64,000 nt of DNA from Bradyrhizobium sp. B124 (GTDB lineage: Bacteria > Pseudomonadota > Alphaproteobacteria > Rhizobiales > Xanthobacteraceae). Below the pieces are notes generated by a model. It saw only the letters and a list, made by a program, of their open reading frames with translations, had not been told where the DNA came from and ran no database searches. Shown in pieces: positions 14,973 through 24,261 of this stretch (position 1 is the first letter of the stretch; each line of letters starts with the position of its first letter). The translations under genes and the position numbers were made by a program. The stretch is taken from assembly GCF_038967635.1 (NCBI RefSeq), contig NZ_CP152413.1, positions 2,356,001 through 2,420,000 on the forward strand, given 5' to 3'.

Positions 14973-15173
14973 ATGCAGCGACGCCGTTACCAGCCACAAG
15001 GCGAACCTCTATACAACCGCCTTGCCGATGAGGCAGAGCGACTTCGCAAGCTAGCGAGGGGCACTCCGCCAGGTATTGAGCGTGAGAGGTTGATCCGGAG
15101 AGCACGGCAGATTGAGACCGCCTCGCACATGACCGAGTGGCTTGCCTCGCCCGGCCTGAAGGCTCCGACCTAA
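14973..15173 (+). CDS. Small basic helical protein
   Basis: A 66-residue protein, MQRRRYQPQGEPLYNRLADE, then RLRKLARGTPPGIERERLIR and RARQIETASHMTEWLASPGL. It appears fully helical with no signal peptide. I recall this type in bradyrhizobia with no assigned function. GAGGAG precedes the ATG at 14973 and fixes the start over the upstream open frame. The stop directly abuts the ATG of the next gene. Confidence 0.7.
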   Translation: MQRRRYQPQGEPLYNRLADEAERLRKLARGTPPGIERERLIRRARQIETASHMTEWLASPGLKAPT

Positions 15174-15392
15174 ATGCGCACCTCATTCAGCGATAACTAC
15201 ACCTTGGGTAAGTTCAACCCACCCTCCTACGCGAGCTGGCTCGCCGAACTTCGCACCCTGTTTCCTGTCCCGGAAGAATTCCTTTTGGCGGACGCGATCT
15301 TCAGTTTCGCAAGCGCATTCAAGGAAGGAAAGACGCCGCAGCAGGCTTACGAGGTGTTCGATGTTTTCGTCAGCGCAGAGGCTTCAACCTGA
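15174..15392 (+). CDS. Small hypothetical protein, translationally coupled to the previous gene
   Basis: A 72-residue acidic/aromatic protein, MRTSFSDNYTLGKFNPPSYA, then LRTLFPVPEEFLLADAIFSF and KEGKTPQQAYEVFDVFVSAE. The ATG follows the preceding TAA without a gap, so it is probably translated by re-initiation. No domain is recognised. Codon use looks like ordinary genes here, which supports it as coding. Confidence 0.62.
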   Translation: MRTSFSDNYTLGKFNPPSYASWLAELRTLFPVPEEFLLADAIFSFASAFKEGKTPQQAYEVFDVFVSAEAST

Positions 15393-15457
15393 ACGACAAT
15401 AGATAGGCCGCCTCAGTTGTCTTCCGTGATCTTGCCCTTGGCTTCGCAGGCCTTCGC

Positions 15458-18001
15458 CTAGAGGCGATTCCGTTTTGGCTGGATCCGGCACGCCTCGCGC
15501 TCGATGCTGGCCGCCACCAGCGGCGCCTTGTCGGCGGCGACGGGCGGGGAAAACACGAAGCCCTGCACCAGGTCGCAATCGAGCCCGCCGAGCACGTCCA
15601 CTTCGGCCGCCAATTCGGCCCCCTCCGCCACGACGGTCATGCCGAGCCCGTGCGACAGCGCGATGATGCCGCCGAGCAGCTTGCGCTTCTCCGGCGCGGT
15701 GGAAATGCCATCCACGAAGGCGCGGTCGACCTTCAGCCAGTGGAACGGCAGGCGCGTCAGATAGCCGAGCGAGGAATAGCCCGAACCGAAATCGTCGAGC
15801 GCCAGTCGGACTCCGAGACCGGAGAGCGCCGTCAGCGTGCGGCTGATGCGCTGCTCGGTATGATCCACGAACAGGCTTTCGGTCAGCTCCAGGCAGAGCA
15901 GCTTCGCCGGAAAGCCGGTCTCCGCCAGCACGGCCGCGACGGCCGCATCGAAATCCACGTTCCAGATCTGCGCCGGCGAGACGTTGACCGAGACGGAGCG
16001 CGGCGGCAACCCGGCATCGAGCCAGGCGCGGCCCTGCCGGCAGGCCTCGCGCAGCACCCACAGGCCTAGATCGACGATGAGCCCGGAGCTTTCGGCGATC
16101 GGGATGAACTCTGCCGGCGAGATCGGCCCGCGCTCGGGATGGGTCCAGCGCAGCAGCGCCTCGAAGCTGGTGACGCGGCCGGTCCTCAGGTCCACTTGCG
16201 GCTGGTAATGCGCCTGAAGGGTGCCAGCCTCCACGGCGTGGCGCAGATGCCGGCCGAGATCGAGCCTTTGATCGACGGCCTGGGCATAGACCGGCTCGAA
16301 CAGTTGCGCCCGGCCGCGCCCGGCCTCCTTGGCCATATAGAGCGCGAGGTCCGCGTTGCGTACCGCGGTCTCCGCCGTCGCCCCATGCTCCGGCAGGCGG
16401 GCGATGCCGATGGTGGCGCCGACGAAGGCCTCGCCCTCGGCGAGATCGACGGGGACCGACAGCTTGCCGATGAGCCGATCGGCAAGTCCCGTCAGCGCGG
16501 CGTCGGACATGCCGCATCCTTCCGCCAGCACCCCGAATTCGTCACCGCCGAGCCGGGCGATGAAAGCGCGCGGCCCCAGCTCCTGCCGCAGCGCAGCCGC
16601 CACCTGGATCAGCAATTTGTCGCCGGCGGCATGGCCGAGGGAATCATTGACCTCCTTGAAGCGATCGAGATCGATGAGCAGCAGCGCGGCGCGTCGGTCT
16701 TGCCGCGTGCAGCCCTCGATCAGGGCGGCGAGCTGGCGCGTGAACAGCGCACGATTGGCGAGGCCGGTCAAAGGGTCGGTATAGGCGAGCTGCTCGAGTT
16801 GGCGCTCAGCCTCCTTGCGCTCGGTGACGTCCTGCACGGTGCCGATGATGCCGATGACCTTGTCGTGGGCGACCTCCGCCTTGCAGATGACAGCCAGATC
16901 GCGGGCCGTGCCGTCCGCGTGCAAGATGCGGAGGTCGGTGGCCTCGGTCCTGCGGGTGCGGACGACCCTCCTCTGCAGGTCCTTGAAGCGGTCGGCGTCG
17001 CCGTCCAGGAAATAGGGCCTCATGCTCTCATCGGTCGGCTCGAACGTGTCGGGGTCGAAGCCGAGCAGCTGGTAGAGTTCGGGCGCCCAGGTCGTGCGGG
17101 CGGTGTCCAGGCGGTAGCTCCAGGTGCCGATCTTGCCGAGCCGGTGGGCTTCCTCCAGCGCGCGCGTGCGCTGGTCGAGCAAGGCCTTGGCCGCCCTGAG
17201 CTGGGTGATGTCGCTGGACGTGCCGCGATAGCCGAGAAAGCTGCCGTCATCGGCGTAGATCGGCTTGCCGCTGGTGCAGATACTGACGCGCGAGCCATCC
17301 TGGCCGATCAGCGTATAGGTGAAGTCGCGAAAAGGGCGATGGGCCTCCATGTCGGCCCGGTGCCGCGCCATGGCCTCGCCGTCCTCGGGCGCATAAGCCA
17401 GTTCCCAGCGCGCCTTGCCGCCGGACGCCACCGTCTGGAAGGCCGCATTGCCGGCCAGCGATTTGGGATAGGGCAGTAGCCGGTGGGCAGCGTCGCTCTC
17501 CCAGCACCAGTCCGAGGCGGTCGAGACAAAATCGGCCAGCCGTTGCTCGCTCTCCGTCAGGCGCCGCAGCGCGGAGGTCTCCTCCGTGACGTCGCGGACA
17601 ATGCCGGACACGCGTCGGACCTGACCGCGCGCGTCGAATTCCGGCTCGCCATGGACCACGCAGTCGAGCAGGCTGCCATCGGGACTGCGGAGCCGCGTCC
17701 GCACCGCATAGGGCTGCCCCTCCGCCCAGCAGGCCGCGTAATGCGCCTCCAGAACCTTCCGGCTTTCAGGAAGATAGCGCTCGCGCACCGTAGCGATGGG
17801 AATGAAGCCGTCGACCGTCTCGAATTCGTAGAAGGCAGCAAGCTCGGGCGATATCCAGAGATCGGTCGCGGCGGCGCTCTGCGACTCCCAGTAACCCATG
17901 CGGGCCAATCTGATGGCGCACCGCAGCGACCGCTCCTCATGCCAGCGGCGGCGCGCTTCCCGGGTCGGGGCCTGCCCTTGCGACAATTTGCGAGCGGCCA
18001 T
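15458..18001 (-). CDS. PAS-PAS-PAS-GGDEF-EAL c-di-GMP protein
   Basis: An 847-residue signalling protein without obvious membrane segments. Three PAS-like sensor regions (about residues 28-145, 150-270, 280-400) contain typical VSGIVRDVTE and IIGTVQDVTERK exits. A diguanylate cyclase domain follows (410-570, DPLTGLANRALF, active site RLGGDEF near 482). An EAL phosphodiesterase domain (590-830) has EALLRW, ELTES and DDFGSGYSSL, so the main metal-binding residues are intact. Both activities could be present. Usually one dominates, and the sequence does not decide which. The ATG at 18001 has a GGGG-containing leader. It lies near a second GGDEF-EAL gene at 21.7 kb. Confidence 0.92.
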   Translation of the reverse strand: MAARKLSQGQAPTREARRRWHEERSLRCAIRLARMGYWESQSAAATDLWISPELAAFYEFETVDGFIPIATVRERYLPESRKVLEAHYAACWAEGQPYAVRTRLRSPDGSLLDCVVHGEPEFDARGQVRRVSGIVRDVTEETSALRRLTESEQRLADFVSTASDWCWESDAAHRLLPYPKSLAGNAAFQTVASGGKARWELAYAPEDGEAMARHRADMEAHRPFRDFTYTLIGQDGSRVSICTSGKPIYADDGSFLGYRGTSSDITQLRAAKALLDQRTRALEEAHRLGKIGTWSYRLDTARTTWAPELYQLLGFDPDTFEPTDESMRPYFLDGDADRFKDLQRRVVRTRRTEATDLRILHADGTARDLAVICKAEVAHDKVIGIIGTVQDVTERKEAERQLEQLAYTDPLTGLANRALFTRQLAALIEGCTRQDRRAALLLIDLDRFKEVNDSLGHAAGDKLLIQVAAALRQELGPRAFIARLGGDEFGVLAEGCGMSDAALTGLADRLIGKLSVPVDLAEGEAFVGATIGIARLPEHGATAETAVRNADLALYMAKEAGRGRAQLFEPVYAQAVDQRLDLGRHLRHAVEAGTLQAHYQPQVDLRTGRVTSFEALLRWTHPERGPISPAEFIPIAESSGLIVDLGLWVLREACRQGRAWLDAGLPPRSVSVNVSPAQIWNVDFDAAVAAVLAETGFPAKLLCLELTESLFVDHTEQRISRTLTALSGLGVRLALDDFGSGYSSLGYLTRLPFHWLKVDRAFVDGISTAPEKRKLLGGIIALSHGLGMTVVAEGAELAAEVDVLGGLDCDLVQGFVFSPPVAADKAPLVAASIEREACRIQPKRNRL

Positions 18002-18276
18002 CGGTCCCCAACTACAACGCTAGCGCATGCAACCAATACGCTAGCATGGAGCGTCACAACCTTGGAGCGATGGCGGCGACAAACCGGGGTTCTTCCGCTT
18101 CTTTGGTGTAGTTTCGGTGAATTCCGCAACCGGCACCAAGTGTCCGGACGCGACCTAACCTGAACAGTTCTTCGCCACGCTCAAATACTGGTTGGTTAAA
18201 GCCGCGCAGCGAGCCATCGCGGCCGTCCGCGATGCGACCGCTCCGATCACGCGAAGCCGTCGCACCACGCTTCTGT

Positions 18277-18513
18277 TCAGCGGATCCGCACCAGCTCGAT
18301 ATCGAGGTCGCCGGCGACGGCTGGCTCGATCTGGCAGCGCGAGATTCCGATATCGCGTAGCGTCCGGTCATCGAGCTGGCGCAGCGTCTTGATCGCCTCC
18401 CGGCGCACCCAATAGGTCGCAAGTGCATCGCCCCACACTCGGAGCAATCGGAGCAATCCGCCCATCATGCTGGACCGCACGGGCGATGCCGCAGCTGAGT
18501 ATATCGTCGTCAT
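18277..18513 (-). CDS. DUF1127 small protein
   Basis: A 78-residue protein with the DUF1127 (YjiS-like) C-terminal motif: RREAIKTLRQLDDRTLRDIG followed by ISRCQIEPAV. In other alphaproteobacteria such short Arg-rich proteins act in RNA turnover, phosphate or carbon regulation. That is knowledge of relatives, not of this gene. AAGGAG lies six bases before the ATG at 18513. It is divergent from the MocR regulator, with three direct repeats in the shared intergenic region, which suggests it is that regulator's target. Confidence 0.85.
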   Translation of the reverse strand: MTTIYSAAASPVRSSMMGGLLRLLRVWGDALATYWVRREAIKTLRQLDDRTLRDIGISRCQIEPAVAGDLDIELVRIR

Positions 18514-18611
18514 TGTCATCTCCTTCGATGCCCGAACGGCAAAGCTATGCCGTTGACGCGAATGCCGTTTCGACACCTGCGCCGTCGTAACCTCGGATCG
18601 CTTGCGCGCTC

Positions 18612-18692
18612 CTCGGTGCAATCATGGGCTTGTTCCCTCTTAAATGATCCGGTACATTACTCGGAGCAAGTAAAACATTGCTCTCGGTGCAA
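18612..18692. promoter_or_regulatory. Three direct repeats CTCGG(A/T)GCAA, probable MocR operator
   Basis: CTCGGTGCAA at 18612-18621, CTCGGAGCAA at 18660-18669 and CTCGGTGCAA at 18683-18692 lie in the 181-base gap between the divergent DUF1127 and mocR-like genes. The last ends two bases before the regulator's ATG. The second copy also pairs with TTGCTC at 18678. MocR-type regulators are known to bind direct repeats and control a divergent gene and themselves. Confidence 0.6.
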
Positions 18693-18694
18693 TA

Positions 18695-20038
18695 ATGTCG
18701 AGGTTCGAATATCTGAAGCTGGCGGATGCGGTGGCCGCCGAGATCGCCAGCGGCGCGCTGAAGGCGGGCGACCGCCTGCCGCCGCAGCGCCATTTCGCCT
18801 ATGACCGCAACATCGCGGTCTCGACGGCGAGCCGGGTCTACACCGAGCTGTTGCGGCGCGGGCTGGTGGTCGGTGAAGTCGGCCGCGGCACCTTCGTGTC
18901 CGGCGAGGCGCGCTGCGGCATCGCCGCTCCGACCGAGCCGCGCGGCGCCCGCATCGATCTCGAATTCAACTATCCGCTGCTGCCGCATCAGGCGACGATG
19001 ATCGCCAAGAGCCTCGAAGGGCTGGAGCGGCCCGAGGTGCTCGAGGGTGCGCTGCGGCCGGCGACCAGTTTCGGCACGCGGGCGGCGCGCACGATCTCCG
19101 CGGAATTCCTGGCGCGCAAGAGCTGGGCGCCGAATCCCGACCAGATCGTGTTCACCGCCAATGGCCGGCAATGCATCGCCTCCGCGCTTGCCGCAGTCGT
19201 ACCGCCCGGCGGCCGCTGCGGCGTCGAGGCGCTGACCTATCCGTTCGTGAAGGGCATTGCCGCGCGGCTCGGCATCGCGCTGGTGCCGCTTGCGATGGAC
19301 GAGCACGGCGTACGCCCCGACGCGGTGCAGAAGGCGCACCGCGAGGCGCATCTGTCCGCGATCTATATCCAGCCTACGATCCAGAACCCGCTCAGCATCA
19401 CGATGCCGGCCGAGCGCCGCGCCGAGCTGTTGCGCGTGGTGGAGAAGCTCGGCCTCGTCGTCATCGAGGATGGCGTCTACGGATTCCTCGACGATGAGGT
19501 GCCGCTGGCCGCGCTCGCGCCGGACAGCTGCATCGTGCTCGACAGCCTGTCGAAGAAGGTCGCGCCCGGCCTTGCGCTCGGCTTCATCGTCCCGCCGCCG
19601 CGGCTGCGCGAAAGCATCATGGCCGCGGTGCGCTCGGGCGGCTGGACGGCATCGGGTTACGCCTTCGCCGCCGGACAGCGGCTGATGGCCGACGGCACCG
19701 CCGCCGAACTGTCACGGCTGAAGCGGATCGACGCCGGCCGCCGCCAGCAGATCGCGGCCAAGCATCTGGCCGATTTCGAGATCCAGACCAACCCGAAATC
19801 CTATCATCTGTGGCTGACCTTGCCGCCGCACTGGCGCTCGCAGACCCTGGTCGCGGCCGCGGCCCGCCGCGACATCGCACTGACGCCGTCGACCACCTTC
19901 GCCGCCACGCCGGGACACGCGCCCAATGCGGTGCGGCTCGCGCTTGCCGCGCCGCCGATGGAGCAACTCGACCTCGGCCTGCGGACCCTGGCGGGAATGC
20001 TGAGCGCGACCGAGGAGGATTTCGATTCGACGGAATGA
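18695..20038 (+). CDS. MocR-type regulator (GntR HTH + aminotransferase fold)
   Basis: A 447-residue PLP-dependent regulator. Residues 1-70 form a GntR winged helix (LKAGDRLPPQRHFAYDRNIA, STASRVYTELLRRGLVVGEV). The rest is a fold-type I aminotransferase domain with the PLP-lysine region LDSLSKKVAPGLALGF near residue 280 and IYIQPTIQNPLS. PLP or an amine effector would tune DNA binding. It is transcribed away from the DUF1127 gene. The direct-repeat site just upstream overlaps its start, suggesting autoregulation. No metabolic partner gene is adjacent. Confidence 0.9.
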   Translation: MSRFEYLKLADAVAAEIASGALKAGDRLPPQRHFAYDRNIAVSTASRVYTELLRRGLVVGEVGRGTFVSGEARCGIAAPTEPRGARIDLEFNYPLLPHQATMIAKSLEGLERPEVLEGALRPATSFGTRAARTISAEFLARKSWAPNPDQIVFTANGRQCIASALAAVVPPGGRCGVEALTYPFVKGIAARLGIALVPLAMDEHGVRPDAVQKAHREAHLSAIYIQPTIQNPLSITMPAERRAELLRVVEKLGLVVIEDGVYGFLDDEVPLAALAPDSCIVLDSLSKKVAPGLALGFIVPPPRLRESIMAAVRSGGWTASGYAFAAGQRLMADGTAAELSRLKRIDAGRRQQIAAKHLADFEIQTNPKSYHLWLTLPPHWRSQTLVAAAARRDIALTPSTTFAATPGHAPNAVRLALAAPPMEQLDLGLRTLAGMLSATEEDFDSTE

Positions 20039-20142
20039 CGTCGCACGCTCACTCCGAAGCGGCGCAGTAGTCCAGAATCGAATAGCACTCGCGATCGCTG
20101 CACTCGCAGCGGCCTATTCTCGTTGATCCGAGCGCCAGAGCA

Positions 20143-20499
20143 TCAAAAGCCACAGGCCGCATACGTCTTTCTCACGAGACGAAAATGCGCGCGGTCGGCT
20201 ACGAAATCCACATCCAGGCACTGGTTGCCTCGGCGATATTCCCCGATCACGCCGCATTGCAGATACTCGAGGTTGATCCGCCAGCGCTTTTCTTGCGGTG
20301 AGTAGGTCGCAAAGTCGTGCTGCGCGACCGGCGTTCCCTTGCAAATTCCGGCAACGTATTGCCGCACGTCGGGCGGCAGATTGTCGACGTGATTGTGATC
20401 AAGCGGATCATGCTTGTTGCCTACGCTGCCCTTGGAAAGCGCCGGGGAGATGCTCAAGAGCACAAGGCATAGAGCCAGAAAGGGGGTCCGGATTGTCAT
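20143..20499 (-). CDS. Exported hypothetical protein
   Basis: A 118-residue protein with a clear signal peptide (MTIRTPFLALCLVLLSISPA, LSKG). The mature part is about 95 residues and contains DPLDHNHVDNLPPDVRQYVA. It has four cysteines (GICKG, LQCGV, NQCLD, AACGF) suited to two disulfides. No known domain is recognised. It lies alone between the mocR-like gene and a membrane protein, both with independent orientation. Confidence 0.75.
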   Translation of the reverse strand: MTIRTPFLALCLVLLSISPALSKGSVGNKHDPLDHNHVDNLPPDVRQYVAGICKGTPVAQHDFATYSPQEKRWRINLEYLQCGVIGEYRRGNQCLDVDFVADRAHFRLVRKTYAACGF

Positions 20500-20588
20500 C
20501 TGACACTCCAGCTTGAAGCAAATCGGTTGCGGAGCTTACAGCGTGTTGCTTACAGCCCGCTTACAGTCCGGTCGCGAGAGCGGCCGTC

Positions 20589-21158
20589 TCACTGATTGCG
20601 AACCGCCTTCGGCAAAAGCCCATCAGGCAATTGATCGAAGTTGTAGCGCCGCGGGCGGTTGCGGGTGACGAAGCCGCCGACCTGCCAGGTGAACAGCGCG
20701 GCAAAGCCGACCAGGAACAGCGCGCCCATCCAGTTCGCAGCCAGCAGCGCCATCACCAGCAATCCGGTCATTGCCACCGCAAGACACGCCAGCAGCGCCA
20801 GCGCCGCGGTGTATGTCTTCGGCCCGAGGCCTCCGACCAGCCTGGCCGTGCTGCCCGCCGCCTGCATCCGGCGATGCAGCTCGACGATGAAGTCGCGGTA
20901 GAGATGGCCTTGCGGCGCGACCAGCGTCGCGGTCTGCCAGGTGGTCGACAGGATCGCGATCCGCCCGCCTTTGGCATTGTCGATATCGGCGCGAAACCGC
21001 TGCTGCTGCATCGAGACCGGGCGGTAGGACAGTTTGACGGCGGAGATGTCCTTGTAATCCCACACGCCCGACCTGCCGGCGATCCGCCACGACAATCCGT
21101 CGTCGGTCAGCTCGAACTGGTGCGCCGAGCCGATCAATGAGGCCTTGTAGGCATAGCG
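20589..21158 (-). CDS. Two-span membrane protein, hypothetical
   Basis: 189 residues from a GTG at 21158 (VRYAYKASLIGSAHQFELTD). A beta-rich N-terminal domain of about 100 residues (LSWRIAGRSGVWDYKDISAV) is followed by two hydrophobic helices (TAALALLACLAVAMTGLLVM, NWMGALFLVGFAALFTW) and an Arg-rich tail. The frame stays open to ATG 21260, but that extension is basic and would leave only about 20 bases to the divergent gene. GTG 21158 is preferred with moderate certainty. The N-terminal part may be a PH-like domain, which is inference. Confidence 0.65.
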   Translation of the reverse strand, partial: RYAYKASLIGSAHQFELTDDGLSWRIAGRSGVWDYKDISAVKLSYRPVSMQQQRFRADIDNAKGGRIAILSTTWQTATLVAPQGHLYRDFIVELHRRMQAAGSTARLVGGLGPKTYTAALALLACLAVAMTGLLVMALLAANWMGALFLVGFAALFTWQVGGFVTRNRPRRYNFDQLPDGLLPKAVRNQ

Positions 21159-21280
21159 CACCGCTGCGCCCTCGCCTGCCTCCGGCCGGTCCTGCAACGT
21201 TGTTGGCAATCCGCCGTTCCACCTGTTCAGACACATCCGCGCGCTTGCATGGGATGTCACGCCTATCCTACAAGCGAGCC

Positions 21281-21715
21281 ATGCCCGAGACGACCTATTT
21301 TCCGCGTTACCTCATTCTCGGCGGCGCGATGATATCCGGCGTGCTGCTGGCGCTTGCCGTGCACATGCTCGGCGCGCGGTATGGGCTCGATCTCGGTGGC
21401 CTGTGGCGATCCGATACCCACGAGTTCATGCCGGCAGGCGCGGCGATCGCGTGGTGGCTGATCGCGAGCGTCGGGTTTTCGGGCGGCTACTTCACCGCCA
21501 ATCTGATGCACAGCGCGGTGGCCGGCCAGATCCCGCAGCGGATGCGCCAGTTCCTGATCGTCGTCGGCGTGCTGATGCTGGCCGGCGCCGGCCAGGCCGC
21601 GGCAGCGCCAAGCACGGTTTCGACCATTTCCGCCGTGCTCGCCGGTCTCGCCGCGCTGTGCCTCGGCGCCGTGATGGCGTTTTGCGGCGCCTATTTTGCC
21701 CAGCGCAGGAGCTAG
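21281..21715 (+). CDS. Integral membrane protein, hypothetical
   Basis: A 144-residue protein with about four hydrophobic segments: YLILGGAMISGVLLALAVHM, AIAWWLIASVGFSGGYFTAN, FLIVVGVLMLAGAGQAA and VLAGLAALCLGAVMAFCGAY. It ends QRRS. An alternative ATG lies at 21254. Its TAG overlaps the stop of the convergent MHYT gene by four bases. No family is recognised. Cytoplasmic membrane. Confidence 0.75.
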   Translation: MPETTYFPRYLILGGAMISGVLLALAVHMLGARYGLDLGGLWRSDTHEFMPAGAAIAWWLIASVGFSGGYFTANLMHSAVAGQIPQRMRQFLIVVGVLMLAGAGQAAAAPSTVSTISAVLAGLAALCLGAVMAFCGAYFAQRRS

Positions 21716-24114
21716 GCGACCGACCGTTCCGGCGCCCGGCGCAGCATCTTGGCGACGTCAGCCGCCGGCCGCGGCGGGCTGAACAGGTAGCCCTGCGCCT
21801 GCGTGCAGCCTTCCTGACGCAGCAGGTCGAACTGGGTATCGGTCTCGACCCCCTCGGCGGTGGTGACGATGCCGAGGCTTTTGCCAAGACCGGTGACGGC
21901 GCGCACGATCGCCATCGAGTCCTCGCGCGTCGCAAGGTCGGTCACGAAGGAACGGTCGATCTTGATCTTGTCGAACGGGAAGCTGCGCAGATAGCTCAGC
22001 GAGGAATAGCCGGTGCCGAAATCGTCCAGCGAGATCCGGACGCCGAAACCGCGCAGCTCGTGCAGCACCGCGAGCGTCGCCTCGCTGTTCTGCAGCAGCA
22101 CCGATTCGGTAATCTCGAGCTCGAGCCGATCCGCCGACAGGCCCGACGCCTCCAGCGCCGCCTTCACCGACGGCACCAGATTCGGGTTCTTGAACTGCAC
22201 TGGAGACAGGTTGACGGCGACCGCGACGTCCGCAGGCCATCTCACCGCCTCGGCGCAAGCCTTGCGCAGCACGATCTCGCCCAGCGGCACGATCAGCCCG
22301 GTTTCTTCGGCGACCGGAATGAAATTGTTCGGTGCGATCAGCCCGCGCAGCGAATGATTCCAGCGCACCAGCGCCTCGAAGGCGACGACCCGATCGCCCA
22401 CGACATCGCGGATCGGTTGATAATAGACCTCGAACTCGTCGCGCTGCAGCGCGAGCCGCAGGTCGCGCTCGAGCAGGCGGCGCGCCTGCGCACGCGCATC
22501 CATCCCGGTCTCGAAGAACCGATAGGTGCCGCGGCCGTCGGCCTTGGCGCGATATAGCGCCAGATCGGCCTTTTGCAGCAGCTCGTCGGGATCCTTGCCG
22601 TCCTCGGGCGCGAGCGAGATGCCGATGCTGACGCCGATCACGAGCTGATGGCCCCCGATCTCATAGGGTGCGGCGATCCGCTCGACCACCGCACTTGCCA
22701 ACGACGCCACCACGGACGGCTCGCAGTTGCTGCAGAACTGCACGATGGCGAATTCGTCGCCGCCGAGCCGCGCCACGGTGTCGTGCTCGGTCACGCATTC
22801 GCCCAGCCGGCGCGCAACCTCTCGCAGCAGCGCGTCGCCGATCGGATGTCCGAGCGTGTCGTTGATCTCCTTGAAATGATCAAGATCGAGGCAGAGCACC
22901 GCGAGCTGGTCGGAGCGCTTGGCCAGTCTCGAAGCCTTCTCGAGCTGCTCACGGAACAGCGTCCGGTTCGGCAGGTTGGTCAGCGCGTCATGCCGCGCCA
23001 TGTGTGAAATCTGTTCCTGGGCCTGCTGCCATTCGGTGATGTCCTCGAAGGTCGCGACCCAGCCGCCACCCTTCATCGGCTGATCGACGACACGAATCGC
23101 GCGCTCGTTGCGGCTGACGATCCGCGTCGCGCTGTGGCCGGCCTTTGCCTCGGCGAGGAGCGCGTTGCAGAATTCCTCGGGATCGCCGTCCCACTCGCCG
23201 ATGCAATGGAGGTCCTGCAGGACGTCGATCAAGAGACGCCCTTGCAGCGGCACGCGATTGCGCCCCATGATCTCGGTGTAGCGCTCGTTGAACAGCATGA
23301 TGCGGCCATCGGCATCGAACATGCACAGTCCCTGCGACATGTTCTCGAGCGCGGTATCCAGCACCACCTTCTGCTTGTGAAGTTCGGTCTTGGCGCGACG
23401 ATCGAGGATGGAGGCGATCAGCGAGAGGCCGAGGATCGCGAAGGCCGCAACCGCGGTCATGAAGGAGAGCACGCGCGGCGAGACCGAGAGTCCGTCGGGA
23501 ACGATCGTCGGATCCGGGACCAGCGTCACCGCACCCATCCCGGTGAAATGATGCGAGACGATCGCAACCGTCAGAAGACCGGTCGCAGCCGCTGTGGTGC
23601 CAAGGCGTTCGCCGCGCGTGGCAACGACCAGCGCAAGCGCGCCAAACAGGCTTCCGAATACGATCGATGCGATGACGATGCCGGGCGCCCAGACGATGCG
23701 CGCGGGCAGTTCCAGCCCCAGCATGCCGGTGTAATGCATCGCCGCGACACCGACGCCGACGATCGCGCCGCCGGCCGCGACCGTCTGCCAGCGTTCGTTG
23801 AGCGTTGCGACCGCCAGGCCGACGGCCAGGATCGCAACCGCGAGCACCAGCGACAGCAGCGTGATCGGAATGTTGTATCCGGCCTCGATGCCGGGATCGT
23901 ACGCCAGCATGGCGACGAAATGGGTGGCCCAGATGCCGCAACCGCCGACTGCCGCATCGAGACCGATCCAGATCTCGCGGGCTCGGCCTTCTGCGGCGCG
24001 AGCGCGGTGAAACAGGCTGATCGCGACGGCGCTGGCGAGCAGACAGATCACGCCACCGAGGACGACCAACCGCCAGTCATGTTCCAGGGTGAGACAGGTT
24101 AGAACGCGATACAT
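21712..24114 (-). CDS. MHYT-PAS-GGDEF-EAL c-di-GMP protein
   Basis: An 800-residue membrane protein. Residues 1-245 are an MHYT sensor with seven helices and the repeated motif HFVAML, MHYTGM and HHFTGMG. MHYT domains are proposed to bind copper and sense gases. A PAS-like segment follows (250-370, NMSQGLCMFDADGRIMLFNE). Then comes a GGDEF domain (375-540, RLGGDEF) and an EAL domain (555-795, EALVRW, ITESVLL, DDFGTGYSSL). Both catalytic motifs are intact. The ATG at 24114 was chosen because the hydrophobic N-terminus begins there. It is convergent with the small membrane gene at 21281. Confidence 0.92.
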   Translation of the reverse strand: MYRVLTCLTLEHDWRLVVLGGVICLLASAVAISLFHRARAAEGRAREIWIGLDAAVGGCGIWATHFVAMLAYDPGIEAGYNIPITLLSLVLAVAILAVGLAVATLNERWQTVAAGGAIVGVGVAAMHYTGMLGLELPARIVWAPGIVIASIVFGSLFGALALVVATRGERLGTTAAATGLLTVAIVSHHFTGMGAVTLVPDPTIVPDGLSVSPRVLSFMTAVAAFAILGLSLIASILDRRAKTELHKQKVVLDTALENMSQGLCMFDADGRIMLFNERYTEIMGRNRVPLQGRLLIDVLQDLHCIGEWDGDPEEFCNALLAEAKAGHSATRIVSRNERAIRVVDQPMKGGGWVATFEDITEWQQAQEQISHMARHDALTNLPNRTLFREQLEKASRLAKRSDQLAVLCLDLDHFKEINDTLGHPIGDALLREVARRLGECVTEHDTVARLGGDEFAIVQFCSNCEPSVVASLASAVVERIAAPYEIGGHQLVIGVSIGISLAPEDGKDPDELLQKADLALYRAKADGRGTYRFFETGMDARAQARRLLERDLRLALQRDEFEVYYQPIRDVVGDRVVAFEALVRWNHSLRGLIAPNNFIPVAEETGLIVPLGEIVLRKACAEAVRWPADVAVAVNLSPVQFKNPNLVPSVKAALEASGLSADRLELEITESVLLQNSEATLAVLHELRGFGVRISLDDFGTGYSSLSYLRSFPFDKIKIDRSFVTDLATREDSMAIVRAVTGLGKSLGIVTTAEGVETDTQFDLLRQEGCTQAQGYLFSPPRPAADVAKMLRRAPERSVA

Positions 24115-24261
24115 TATAGGCCCCATTTATGGACCCATAAAAACAAGCGCATTCGTGTACGAACGGTAACCGCACCGCAACAAGGCTTCACGCATGGTGA
24201 AAAAGCCTTGAATGCACGCGAGACGATCGGGGAAAACCGCAATCCGCTGGCGCAGTTCGTC

